Notes under the pieces: generated by a model
What the model saw: the letters and a program-made list of their open reading frames with translations, nothing else
The model's database searches: none
Told to the model about the DNA's origin: nothing
Program-made: the position numbers and the translations under genes
In this document: positions 10,809 through 21,767 of the stretch, one piece after another
How the letters are laid out: every line of letters starts with the position of its first letter
Numbering within the stretch: the first letter of the stretch is position 1
Assembly (NCBI GenBank): GCA_029641185.1
Contig: JAPWGK010000001.1
Coordinates: 2,988,501-3,052,500 of the forward strand
DNA length: 64,000 nt
DNA from: Pseudofabraea citricarpa
Taxonomy: Eukaryota > Ascomycota > Leotiomycetes > Helotiales > Dermateaceae
Direction: 5' to 3'

Positions 10809-12299
10809 ATGCTGCGCAAACCATCAGCCATGAGTCAATACGACATCCTGCCACGGTCTTCTCTTGATGCAGAGACTAAGGATCGACCACGGATTCGACG
10901 ATGGCCCTCGATATTCGCCCTCCTCCGTAAAACGAGGAGGGTCTGTCGCCCTCTGTATGTGATCATTGGCATGTGCATCTTCCTCTTCTGGCAGGTCACA
11001 TTCAATGCTTCATACACGACTCCTCCACCGTTCAATATACCTCCCGGCGAAACCGTCTTCATCGCAGCCAACATTATCGATGCCGATCTCATGACGGGGC
11101 CTTGGGGTGCATCGGTGAATGCCCTGGTAGATTTGATAGGGAAGGACAGGGTCTTCGTTAGCATATATGGGGGACCTCCTTCTGCCTTGGCCGAGCTGGA
11201 TTCTCGACTCTCCTGCAACCGGAGTCTGGTGGCAGAAGAGTCGGATCCTATTGCCCTGAAGGATATCCCCCATACTCTGTTGCCGACGGGCGAGGAGAGA
11301 ATCAAGAGAATTGCGTATCTGGCCGAGGTAAGGAACAAAGCGCTGGAACCGCTGCAGAAATCGAAGATGCACTACGACAAAATCTTGTTTGTGAACGATG
11401 TATATTTTGAGCCTATGGATGCAGCACGTCTGCTGTGGGGAACAAACGTCAACGAACATGGAAAATCAGAATATAAAGCCGTGTGCGGTGCCGACTTTGT
11501 CACGTCCTGGAAATACTACGATACTTTTGCAACGAGGGACTTGGAAGGGTACAGCATTGGAGTTCCGATATTTCCATGGTTTGGAAACGAAGGCAATGCG
11601 ATCAGCAGGAAAGATGTTTTGGCGGGCAGAGACGCAGTTCGAGTAAAAAGCTGCTGGGGAGGTATGACAGCGTTCGATGCCAAATACTTCACACCAGGAG
11701 GAATGGAGGTTTCACAGGTAGCAGGTATCACGACTCAGTTACCTAGTCTTCCGCTTCGATTTCGGTCCGAACCCGAGCCATTCTGGGATTCCTCGGAGTG
11801 CTGTCTTATTCATGCCGACATTATGTCACTGCCTGATTCATCGATTCCTACCACTGAGCATGACTCAGGAATCTACATGAATCCATATGTTCGAGTTGCC
11901 TACGATGCAAGATCGTTTGCAAATATTCCTTTTGCAAAACGCTTTGAGCGGCTCTTTGCCCCATTACAAGCTATCATTACTCCACTGGCTCATCTTCCAC
12001 GATTCAATGCCAGAAGAACAGAAAAAGAAGGTGAAGTGGTCAAAGACCGGCTATGGGTATCTGTCAAAAAGGATGTCCCAAGCTCTCTGAATAAAAGAGC
12101 AACATTGGGTAGTGAAGGATCTTGGGGCGACTGGGAGAATCGGGGACATTACGAAGACTTTGATCGCGTATCCAACAGAGGCGGCTATTGCGGTGTTCGA
12201 CAACTGCTAGTCCTCAAAGAAGGACAGCTAGAAGAAGGGGAAGGCAATTGGGATAATCTACTGAGTGAAGTTCCACCCTTGGAGAATCTGGGGCGATGA
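10809..12299 (+). CDS. CAP59/CMT1-family alpha-1,3-mannosyltransferase-like protein
   Basis: An uninterrupted frame of 496 residues. It resembles the fungal CAP59 mannosyltransferase family, which includes Cryptococcus Cmt1, a mannose-transferring enzyme of capsule or glycan synthesis. Residues 1-45 are basic and cytosolic; a single hydrophobic anchor (about 47-66, YVIIGMCIFLFWQVTF) makes it a type II membrane protein, probably Golgi. The lumenal part has VFIAANIIDADL, the SIYGGPPSAL segment, an acidic ILFVNDVYFEP motif in the position of the metal-binding DxD-like site, and SCWGGMTAFDA with the conserved Cys and Trp. The tail contains CGVRQLLVL. The ATG at 10830 (MSQYD) is an alternative start with little effect. 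The substrate in a non-encapsulated fungus is unknown; cell-wall or secreted glycan is the usual suggestion. Confidence 0.85.
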   Translation: MLRKPSAMSQYDILPRSSLDAETKDRPRIRRWPSIFALLRKTRRVCRPLYVIIGMCIFLFWQVTFNASYTTPPPFNIPPGETVFIAANIIDADLMTGPWGASVNALVDLIGKDRVFVSIYGGPPSALAELDSRLSCNRSLVAEESDPIALKDIPHTLLPTGEERIKRIAYLAEVRNKALEPLQKSKMHYDKILFVNDVYFEPMDAARLLWGTNVNEHGKSEYKAVCGADFVTSWKYYDTFATRDLEGYSIGVPIFPWFGNEGNAISRKDVLAGRDAVRVKSCWGGMTAFDAKYFTPGGMEVSQVAGITTQLPSLPLRFRSEPEPFWDSSECCLIHADIMSLPDSSIPTTEHDSGIYMNPYVRVAYDARSFANIPFAKRFERLFAPLQAIITPLAHLPRFNARRTEKEGEVVKDRLWVSVKKDVPSSLNKRATLGSEGSWGDWENRGHYEDFDRVSNRGGYCGVRQLLVLKEGQLEEGEGNWDNLLSEVPPLENLGR

Positions 12300-12642
12300 A
12301 AAACATCTTTGGTGCCATTTATATAGGATAACAACCCTGGCATGTGTATTCACATTTAGCTTGCAATCTGCTTCATTGGGAACGGCGCGGATGAGCAATT
12401 TGAGGATGAGTATGGCGTAGTTTTGGAATCTGTTCTGGATAATTTTTGAGGGAAATGGAGTTCTTGCTAACCAAAGGATTTCAATGGAGTGCTTCCAGAT
12501 TCGATGAAAGCTATCAAACCGAAAGGAAAGTGCGTAAATATCAACGGGGAAACCGCTATGTATAGACACATAATCAACTTGGGCTTAGATACAGCCAGAA
12601 AATAAAAGCACATTTTGTATATTCATGATTATCTCTAGCCCA
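12300..12642. other. convergent 3' flanks
   Basis: Sequence between the stop of the mannosyltransferase and the stop of the minus-strand oxidase. AT-rich, with no coding signal; likely two overlapping or adjacent 3' UTRs. Confidence 0.5.
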
Positions 12643-14326
12643 TCATAAGCCAAGCTTGAAATATCCCGGCTGCAATTTCTGCCATACTCCAGCTGGGTCA
12701 TACTTCTTACTTACAGCCCTCAACTTCTGCAAGTTCTTCTGGCCGTAACTCGGGAAAACCTTCTGCTCCTGTGCAGCATAGTTCTCATAGATAAACGCAT
12801 TCCCCAGGCCCTGCGCATAAGCCGTAGCGTTGGATCGATTGACGATATTACGAGCTGCAGCCAAGATGCGTGTGTCGTCATTAGCAGACGACCAGGAGAT
12901 AGCTATGTTGATAAGAATCAAAGGTCCGTCTGCAGCGGAGATTCCCAAAGCATTCCCTCCATTCTTGCTGAAGTGTGAAGTCATAGCTGTGCTGATGGGT
13001 TGGAAGACACAACTCGCTATGAGATTGCTTGCGTCCTTAATGCCGTTCGTCTCGTTGATGTAAATATCAACTATGTCCGTCATCAACGAGGCGCTATTCT
13101 TCACCATCAACGCCCAGTATGACTCTCTAAACCCACCCGGATTCGAATTATTGAACTCGACCGTCAGATCCGTCAGGTTCGTGATCCGCAACGTGCTCGC
13201 AATCGCTCCTGGAACAGCTGTGAAGTTCGCTAGAATCGGTGGGTTGACGACCGGTTTACCATATTGTAGATCTGATGCGATCACATACATATTGGCCGAT
13301 TGCACATATGCGTATGCTAGAATTACGGCTGCGTAGGGATCAGATGGAATGTTGATGTTCACGTTCTCGAGAGCAGTGTTCAGGCCTGCGGCCGTTTCTG
13401 GGTCGTAGATGTATGTCTCTGAACCAGCCCACATGTCTCCTTGGGGAAATGTTACCAGGTCGAATCGTGTCACGATGCCGAAATTATTTCCGCCGCCTCG
13501 GAGTGCAAAGTAGAGATCGGGATAGCTCGCATAATTTACATCCCGAATGGTTCCGTCTGCGAACACAACCTGTTCTGCGTTAATTTCGTCTGACTACGAA
13601 GGACTTCAAGATGAAATACCTGGAAATTATTGACGTTGTCACAAGCCCATCCATATCGCGCTGAAAAGAATGATATCCCTCCACCAAGAGTCAATCCTCC
13701 TACACCGATTGCTGATACTCTTCCTCCGATCACAGACAAGCCCATGGGATCTAGCTTGCTATAGACATCATACCATACATTTCCAGGCCCGATCGATGTC
13801 TGCTTCTTGGTAGCAGAAACCGCGATCTGGTTCAGATTTACCAAATCAAATGTAATGCCACCATTAATGTTGGATGCGCCATAAAATGCAGCGTGACCTC
13901 CGCTCTTGACTGCAAATTGGCATTGTGATACTCTCGCTGCCAACACGCCTACCGAGACGGATGCTGCAAAGGTGGGTGAAAAACGACACACAGGAGAAGC
14001 ATACTGCTGCACCGACCAATATTGAGATTCTTGAAACTCGTATACTGGGCTCTCCGGGTATGATATCTGACCTGGGAGGAAGAAGTTCAGGAAACCACAC
14101 TGCGGTACGGTTAGAATGTTACGCGCATGCTGGATTCGCCACTTACTGCCAAGGCACAACCAGATGGCAAACCGATTGATCGTTCACCCAAGGTCCCATT
14201 CTCGAGGCCCTGAAGGAAAGAACTAATCTCAAAATCGACTTCGTCCAGCGTCAGTGTAGCATTCTCAGCTACCGCTTCTACGCTGGAAAGGCCCAGAAGA
14301 AGCAGACCGACACCCAATAATCGCAT
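12643..14326 (-). CDS. secreted FAD-linked oxidase (berberine-bridge-enzyme-like)
   Basis: Three exons: 14326-14147, 14099-13620 and 13569-12643, 528 residues, with introns of 47 and 50 bp in phase 0. The start MRLLGVGLLLLGLSSVEA is a clear signal peptide. It has the FAD-binding-type-4 (PCMH) fold: CALACGFLNFFLPG, then VKSGGHAAFYG, in which His is the usual covalent flavin ligand, then GGRVSAIGVGGLTLGGGIS, where GG is found in place of the second flavin-linking Cys, so mono-covalent FAD is expected. The substrate-binding domain ends in a BBE motif (YENYAAQEQKVFPSYG followed by YDPAGVWQKLQPGYF). Fungal relatives oxidise alcohols, sugars or secondary metabolites. The substrate cannot be read from the sequence, and no biosynthetic cluster lies next to it. 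Confidence 0.9.
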
Positions 14327-16013
14327 TGTGAAGATTTGACTCTCAAATGCAGAACCCAACCAAAGAGATGCAGTGAGAAGAGAGTGAATAGAAGGAAAGG
14401 GGAAAAGAACATAACTTACATCTGAGACAGGCCTACCTTCTCCCGTCCCCGTCCTCATCCCCGTCCCCGTCCATCCGCTCGTTGTTACTGCGGAGAGGAT
14501 CACCAGTCGTCGTAAGGACACGGACTCTGATTGTCGTTCATCTTGGAGATCACCCAATTCGGTAATCGCTTGGCTTGGCCCACGCCCGCACGCTAAAACC
14601 GACTTCCCGCTGCCACCCTTGCCGCACTGTACTTGTTCTCCATCTTCCGTGCGTTCTCAACATCTCAAAGTTTCTCAGCAGACAACACTCGGTACGATTC
14701 CGAGCACGAATATATAAGGTCGCGATCGCAGATCTGAGTCTGTGGGGATGTTAAACGCCTTCGCCATCGATCCCCATGGCACCACCACCCACACCTGCGA
14801 AAAATCCTGCATGTTGTACAATCAGTAAGCACCTACTGGATTGAGTACACCCTCCGGGATTCCAACATGTCAGACGGCACAGTGCACACCAGTCACCAGC
14901 CTCCTAGAGGCACAGAAATAATTGCGCGTACAAGTGCTGCGACGCTGCACAAATTGTGCCGCCTCGGCCACATACCATATTTCCGAGAACCTTGTACCTT
15001 TTCTGTCCCTGGGCTTGGTACTACTTTTCATCACGCTCCAGGCTTTCCGATCCGCTTGGGCTCTTTCTCCGCTGCCAAGGGCTAGTTCTCCTGCCAAAAC
15101 GAAGCAAGGCCTTCGATTCCAATTGCTATCTTGCGTAGTTGGGGATCCTTTCATGTGTCTGTGCCATGTGAAAGCTGAACATGAGCCAGCGCTATCGTAC
15201 AGGATGGTTACATCAAAAGGATACGTCAGGCTGAGATCCCGGTTGAACATGCAGGTACTCCGTATTCATCCACATGCTTCTTGGACACCGGGAATACCTT
15301 TCACTTGGGTCTGTCTTCACCATGTCCAGATTTTAACTGGTGACGGGATTGGCGTCTCGGGTCGTCTCGAGTTACCAGACTGTCTATTTCAGAATCAGTA
15401 TGACATGCTGTCAGGATACGCTTCCACTACCTGCTGTTAAACTTGGAACCTTTCTGAGTAAGACCACATCAGAATATGCTGTAGGGTTGCAGATGCATAT
15501 GTAAATGCATGCGGTGATGCTAAGCCAACCTATTCATACAAATGCCATGCTCGATCCCCAACTATGGGGACTGGAGAGTGTGTCCTCTGCCTGTCTTGTG
15601 CGGAGTATCTTCTGCAGGACGTGCCTTGCTCGGGTACAAGACTGTGGGCTGCACGCGAGATTGACAAGGTTGCGTCCCATGGATTCTCTTCACATTCAGT
15701 CAACTTTAACCGTTGTGTCTTTGGCTGTATGCAAGATCGTTACATGATTACTTGGGGGTGCACTTTCTGATGCAGTGAGAAGGCTTCTGAGGGTAAGATA
15801 AGGCTTGTAAATAATCCTCTTACCCCCTCCTCATCGATAGCAATAATTGTGCCTTAGACCTGCCTTTATGTCTCTATATGATATAATAAGGCCGCTTCAC
15901 TCTCAATCCCTATGAAGTCCACCTCTAGCTTTAATGTAGATCAACGCAACGCAGAATAGGAAGCTTGTAGCTTTATTGTTTTTGATTTTTGGTTTGATCG
16001 TTCTGCCGCAGCC
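14327..16013. other. intergenic region between divergent genes
   Basis: Upstream of both the oxidase (minus) and the second receptor (plus). A pyrimidine-rich CCCCGTCC tandem stretch lies near 14440-14475. An open frame of 172 codons at 14922-15440 has no recognisable domain or splice context and is not called. Nothing else was seen. Confidence 0.4.
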
Positions 16014-17320
16014 ATGGTTTCTCAAGATATCTCGCACGAAACAAATTTTGTAGGTTTCTTTCTGTATTTTGATATATATACAACTAATGCTCGGCAGGAT
16101 GTTCTCGTAGCGTGTCTTTGTGTCGCAGCCGTTTTCGTTTCCTTGCGAATCACAGCCCGGTGGTTCAAGGTTCACCATGTACCTCTTGAAGCCGAGGACC
16201 TTTGTATATACCTGGCGCTCGCATCCTTTGCAGTAATGTGTGCTCTATACCTAACATCAATGCCAACACTATACAACGCAACTGCAGTGATAAGTGGCAA
16301 GATGGCACCATATGCCAGCCTCCCAAACGACCTAGTTCTGATGCTCAAGAAATTCTTCGCCGTGCAGATCTTCTTCTGGCTTACGCTCTGGGCTGTAAAA
16401 TCGAGCCTGATGTTCATTATCAAGAAGCTCACATTTGGACTTCCCTTCTACACAAGGATTTGGTGGATGCTCATGGTGTTCATCGTTCTGACCTTTGTCG
16501 GTTGTGTTGTCAGCCAGTTTACGAGCTGCTCCAGCATGCATGCGTGGTTTACTGCAGGTTTGTGATGAAGAATAGGCATGGAAATTGAGGTAGTAGCTAA
16601 TTCCTCTTCAAGGCTTGTGTGATACGAAAAGAGATGCAACAGCGAAGGCAGCTAGTCTATGGTATGCCCTTGCAGTTGATCTCCTGACCGACCTTATGAG
16701 TAAGTTCCCTCTAAACTTCTATATTCGTCAAGTTTATTCTAACCCACCGCTCAACAGTCATGGCAATCCCTCTCCGGTTGCTATGGAACCTGCGCATATC
16801 GACGATTGAAAAAGTCAGTCTCTGCGTCGTCTTCACCGTCGGAATCATCACCATGGTCTTCGCCATCGTGCGTGTCGTATCTCTCGACTCGAGTGTCAGC
16901 GGCGGACAAGTGAGCACCACATGGCTCATATTCTGGGCTGCAATCGAAGGAGCCGTAGCCATCATCGTAGGCTGCCTGCCCGCATTCGCCATCTTCCTCC
17001 GCGGCCGCGTCGAGGCGCACCGGTCGAAATACGCAAACTACACGTTCAATTCTGCCTCGAACCAGCAATCGACCGTCTTCTCGCCTGCGAGATCTCGGCC
17101 GAGAACCGACGCCGTCAACATGGAGGTCTTGGAACCCGTGCGCGCCTCCGACGGCGATGGCGAGAGCAGGCGGAATCTGGTCGTTGCTAGAGATGGTGAG
17201 GGCGTTCCTGTGAGGCAGAGCTGGAGCCAGAAGTGGCACGAGCCGGCCGCCGTCGACAGACAGCGAGAAAGCGAAAGAGAGAGACAAAGAGATCAGAGAC
17301 TTGCCGATCTGGAGGCCTGA
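16014..17320 (+). CDS. PTH11-like rhodopsin-domain membrane protein (2)
   Basis: Four exons: 16014-16049, 16098-16557, 16613-16699 and 16758-17320, 381 residues; all phases join. The first intron is 48 bp with no stop in frame, so its retention would only insert 16 residues. Family features are FVSLRITARWFK followed by EAEDLCIYLAL in the DDW-like position, FWLTLWAVKSSLMFI in helix 3, FTAGLC with DLLTDLMIMAIPLRLLWNL in helix 5, and a terminal helix FWAAIEGAVAIIVGCLPAF. About 100 hydrophilic residues follow, ending in a highly charged RQRESERERQRDQR coil. It is the second of three such genes in 38 kb. A role as a surface receptor is inferred from the family only. Confidence 0.87.
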
Positions 17321-18348
17321 GCGCCTGCTGGTTTCCGATACGTAATGGATGGGATCGAAAGGGGACTGGGGCTTTCTTGGATCACTGTCTTGCGGTTGTG
17401 TATATTTATGATGTATGGTTTTCTTAGAATAGAGCGTTATAATGCTGGATGGAGTCTTGCATTTCGTAGTACTGCTACTCGCTCTCTTTTTACCGTTTAA
17501 AAGCCAGGTCCATCCCTAGATCCTGCTCGAACAATATCGGCGTTGTTTGATTGACGTGAAGGCTTGAACGCTACATCTGTTTTTGGTTGTGCTCTTGTGG
17601 AGAGACAGCAATATCTACCTGCTCGTTTATCGATAGGGAAGGGGGGTGATAGAAGCAATACTTTAAGTACGTCACTTGATCAACATCAAGCAGCGGAAAA
17701 TAAATCAAGCACACGTAGCTAGCAGCTCAGAGTTAAATCGGCCAACCAATCAACCAGCCAACCAATCAACCAGCCAACCAATCAACCAGCCAACCAATCA
17801 ACCAGCCAACCAATCAACCAGCCAACCAATCAACCAGCCAACCAATCAACCAGCCAACCAATCAACCAACCAACCAAAGTGTTTACAGATCCCACCGTCA
17901 ACCACGAACGAAATCATAATTCAGCACTCAAGCCACGACTGTTTCGGGCATGGACATCTTTCTAGTTTACGGCTTTCGAGAGATCGAAGCCCGGTGGGAG
18001 GCATGGAATAGGACCACCATCATGAAGATGTCGGCTTCGAGGAAAGCCGAGGATATGGTTGGGACGGCAGAGTTCAAGGCTAAGATGAAGGGGCGATTGT
18101 GATATTGATTGCCAAGTACCTATAAGTAAGTAATTGAGGTACGTCGCTTAAGTTATCAGGGGTCGATAGACAGGAGAGGACAGGAAGCGATTCGACTACG
18201 GTTGTGACGTATTCATAGTTGCATGGAACATTGTGTGGTGTATTATTAATTTTGTACCAGACTACTCTCTACTTGGTATTTACGATGGCTGGATAGATTA
18301 TTTTTATTTTTATTGTTTATTTTTAACTTCAACGATTGATCAATGCGT
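17321..18348. other. convergent intergenic region
   Basis: 3' flanks of the plus-strand receptor and the minus-strand aminopeptidase. It carries the 16-bp minisatellite listed separately. An apparent 111-codon frame (17676-18011) is produced by that repeat and is not a gene. Confidence 0.5.
17742..17876. repeat. 16-bp minisatellite, about 8.5 copies
   Basis: Perfect or nearly perfect tandem copies of CCAACCAATCAACCAG. The last copy changes CCAG to CCAA and runs into CCAACCAAAG. It lies in the convergent intergenic space. The near identity of the copies implies recent expansion and likely length variation between strains. Confidence 0.9.
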
Positions 18349-20189
18349 TTACGCTCCATTGATAAGTTTCTCCATCTCATCAACATCCTTAACCGCCGTC
18401 GTCAGGTTATCGTAGCCATCCTTGGTGATGAGGATGTTGTCCTCGATACGCACGCCGCCGACGTCCCAGTACCGGTTGAGGGTTTCAAAGTTGATATACG
18501 CGGCGTGGACAGGATCCGTGAGGTACGGCTCGATGATGAAGCGGCAGAAGTAGATCTAGGAGGAACACAAACAAAATCAGTAAATCAAGATCATCCAACA
18601 GCAAAACAAGACAAGGGGCGATAAATATGTATGAAGAAGTGGAAAACTGACCCCAGGCTCAACGGTAATGATGCTTCCGGCTGGTAACTTGCCCCGAACA
18701 CGTAGGTAACGGAACATGGTATCGGTGTCCTCGTAGTTAGGGTGGCCACCGGTATCATGCGTGTCCATTCCCAGATAATGGCCGAGGCCATGTGGGAAGA
18801 ACGCCACACTGGTGCGGGATTTCAAGATATCTTCTTTATCTCCTTGTAAGATGCCGAGTTCCAGAAGACCTTCAATGGCGATCTTGTGGGCTTGGAGATG
18901 CACGTCGTCCCAGAGGACATCCTCCTTTAACATGCCGATGCAAACCTCCTGCATCTTCAGTACAATATCATAGATAGCTCTACTCTCCTGGCTGAAATGG
19001 CCTGAGATGGGGAACGTTCGCGTCTTTACACATTAGTAAAACGCCCTCCAAAATGCGCCAGCAGACTTACAATATCCGAAGCATAGCACTTGAACTCCCC
19101 GCCCGCATCGAGGAGAAGGTTTAGCTTCCCCTCAAGAGGCGCAGAATTCTTCATGTAATGCAACGTAGCTGCCGCCGTTCCACTTGCGACGATTGAATGA
19201 TATGCCTGCTCGCGTGCTCCATTCGCAATACTCTTCTCGATGAATATCGCTTCCAACTCTCGCTCGTTCCTGGCATGCTTGACAGCTTGCAGAACGGCCG
19301 TGTGGCCGATGGTTGAGATAGAATTTGCCTTGATAGTCAAGGCAATCTCGTATTCGTCCTTGACGACGCGGCACTCTTCAATTGCCTCCTTCAACAACGT
19401 GAAATCCTTCTCGTCGAACGAGAGGAACGTGATGTGGTCAGAGACTTGCTTGTTGATGGCCCAGATTTTCGTCTTGGAGTGAGAGCTTGCCAGCGCCGCA
19501 TTCACTACATCCGTCGTCTGGACATGATCGATATCGTATAACTCTAGAGCCTCGCTTTCCGATACGGGCAGACCAGTCCAGATGACCGATTCAGGATCAA
19601 TCGGCGGGATAAAGAGAGTCGACTTGCCCGTCCCTAGATCATACGTGTAGTAAGAATCTGGAAGGTCGCAGCCCGTCATGTAGTAGAAGAAGCGTCTCTG
19701 ACTGCACCCGGTTGGCTATGTTAGCAAGCTATTTTTTTTATTTTATTTTTGCGCCAGCAGACGTGAGAACTCATACCGGAAAGGTTCAGCCTCATCATTA
19801 TCCTCAATCATCTTGGTCTTCTGGCCCTCCAAGTACAGGACGCCCGAGGCATTGGCATCTTTCTTCTTGATGTATTCGGCCACCCTCGCTGCGTGAGCTT
19901 TGGCGGGGTACTTGCCCGCCAGGATCGCCTCGACGGATGCCATTTTAGTCTTGTATTCGAATCGCCGGGGGAGACTCGCTGATGTGTGAAATGCGTGTCG
20001 TCCTGGTGCAGCTTGACGGATATTTGAAGGGTTGTTTGGGCGCGGGCCGTACGTCGTTGTGGGCAGGTTCGAATTTCGTCGCGTTACTCCAAGCCCAAAG
20101 CATCTGATCGGGAAGGTGGCTCGTAGCGGGGTTCTGCTGCTCCTCCTGCTGCTGCTGCTCGTGAGCGTCAAAAGCGAGCTCCGCGACAT
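18349..20189 (-). CDS. pepP: Xaa-Pro aminopeptidase (metallopeptidase M24B)
   Basis: Four exons: 20189-19777 (or from the inner ATG at 19943), 19695-19071, 19023-18652 and 18555-18349. The inner start ([18 protein letters not shown]) gives 456 residues, the usual fungal PEPP length; the outer ATG adds 82 residues. The enzyme removes an N-terminal residue preceding proline and needs two metal ions. The pita-bread ligands are all visible: [19 protein letters not shown] (two Asp), [15 protein letters not shown] (His), TVEPGIYF (Glu) and GGVRIEDNI (Glu). The first intron must end at GAG before ACGCTTC to keep [12 protein letters not shown] in frame. The extra N-terminus is basic, Ser/Thr-rich and ends with [14 protein letters not shown], which resembles a mitochondrial presequence, so cytosolic and mitochondrial forms may be made from two starts. 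Confidence 0.92.
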
Positions 20190-20744
20190 GGACCGAGGAT
20201 TTGTCGAGAATTTGCGTCGTGTACCAATCAAGTACAGGTACTTGGTCAGGGTGAAAAACACAGTAAGCTTACCTGACGATTTCTTGTGTTTGTCTGCCTG
20301 ATCGTTCTGGCTCCAGATTCACGATAGACAATAGACTCGAGTCCCATCGTGCACAGATGAGTGTAATGAGGTGGATATTTCTGTTTCAAATTATAGTATT
20401 ACTCTTTGCTTGAATCCCCACAAGCCTTCAAAACTTCCATAGCAATACGCTGCCTGCTCAAAACACCTCTTCGCGCCTAGAAATGCAACCTGATATACCG
20501 GGGTATGCTAAGTCAAAACTCCATCATGTCCAAATCATCTTCACCGTCATCTTATCCCTCACAAATCGTTTCTACTTCACATCTCAGGTCGTAAATTCAT
20601 ACTTCTGAGAACATAACTCCTCTTTCTTTAGTCGGCTCCCATCGTCTCTATTAAGAGATGGCCGTCTAGCCGTCCTCCTCTCTGATACTGTGCGCGGGCA
20701 CTGGTTCTAGACAATTTTTATCTCGTCATGGGTATATAACTCCC
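20190..20744. other. promoter of pepP and 3' flank of the cyclin gene
   Basis: Same-strand spacer between the cyclin stop and the aminopeptidase start. The frame is open upstream of 20189 as far as 20261 but without an ATG. No defined regulatory site was recognised. Confidence 0.4.
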
Positions 20745-21767
20745 TCATGCGTCCGCGGTGACCTCCATGACCGTATCCTGTACGTTTATACGCCTCCTCA
20801 TGGGTGGCATCTTAGGAACAAAGTTCACAGACCCCTGTAAAGATGAGATCTCCTTCAAACTGATGGCATGATCCAGAAGCTTCTCCTTTGTCGTCCGTAA
20901 TTCGAAGTTGGTCAGGAAGCAAAAACTGATTTCCAACCTGGCAAGTTCATTCTCACTGACCCCACCAACCTTTGAGAATCGAGAATGTGGGTAGCTCAGA
21001 TCTTCCAGGGCCTTCATAGCCACTCGCAGACCTGCTAAAAGTAATCGATGGCAATTTCGGCGCGTCACAGGTATGGCACGTTCCTCAACCGCCAGCTTGT
21101 GGATGTAGAAGCTCGTCGCCAGGTAGACGGCGGTTGACATGGGGCAGAACTTGTGTATCCGCATCAGGTAATCCTCGACGGATATTGGCGGAGGTTTTTT
21201 CGAGTAAAACTTGCGCGTGATGGCGCCGTGTTGCACATTCAAGGGTTCGGCATTATCTCCAATAATGATAAAGGGCTCGGCAGGCCGCATTTCTGGACTG
21301 CCTATGGGTGTCTTCCGAAAGTTCACGCCATCTATATCGTCAGATCCTCCACTCGAGTTGGACGGCGTCCGTGGTCGCGAATGGAGGGCACTGAAATTCG
21401 TGTATGAATTGCTTCGGGCAATGTTTTCTTTTTCGGCCTGCATGCCTCTCATATTCGGCGTGGTAGGGAAGCTGGGGGGTGGTGTTGGTGGTATATCCCC
21501 CGTTATTCGTACTAATGCCTCAACTCCCGCGCAGAGCAGTTTGAGTGCCGTGACAGGCGTCAGAGCGAAAACGTCGAGATTCGTCGGTGACGGAGGTGTT
21601 GTGTCTGAATCGCTCCCTGGCGTCACCGCAAGACCAACATCTGAGGAAGGGTTGGGTGGAGGGGGGAGGATGTAGAAAGAGTCGGCCGAATCGTGGATGT
21701 AGGTCTGTTGACTGGTCGCAGTCGAGGCTGTCGACTGCATAGCCATCACCGAATGTTCTGAAGACAT
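20745..21767 (-). CDS. Pho80-type (Pcl) cyclin
   Basis: A single exon of 340 residues. The C-terminal half is a cyclin box of the Pho80/Pcl family: SVEDYLMRIHKFCPMSTAVY, then ATSFYIHKLAVE, VTRRNCHRLLLAGLRVAMK, and VGGVSENELARLEISFCFL, the segment that in yeast contacts the kinase. Residues 1-180 are Ser/Thr/Pro-rich and disordered. Pho80-class cyclins pair with a Pho85-like kinase and link phosphate or nutrient state to transcription factor phosphorylation. The N-terminal region holds many S/T-P pairs (for example TPPSPT and RTPSNS), possible kinase sites. Which fungal subtype (Pho80 or Pcl7-like) is not resolved. Confidence 0.88.
   Translation of the reverse strand: MSSEHSVMAMQSTASTATSQQTYIHDSADSFYILPPPPNPSSDVGLAVTPGSDSDTTPPSPTNLDVFALTPVTALKLLCAGVEALVRITGDIPPTPPPSFPTTPNMRGMQAEKENIARSNSYTNFSALHSRPRTPSNSSGGSDDIDGVNFRKTPIGSPEMRPAEPFIIIGDNAEPLNVQHGAITRKFYSKKPPPISVEDYLMRIHKFCPMSTAVYLATSFYIHKLAVEERAIPVTRRNCHRLLLAGLRVAMKALEDLSYPHSRFSKVGGVSENELARLEISFCFLTNFELRTTKEKLLDHAISLKEISSLQGSVNFVPKMPPMRRRINVQDTVMEVTADA

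Noticed and set aside
17676..18011. Open frame with [12 protein letters not shown] repeats
   Set aside because: Created by the 16-bp minisatellite; no conserved sequence on either side.
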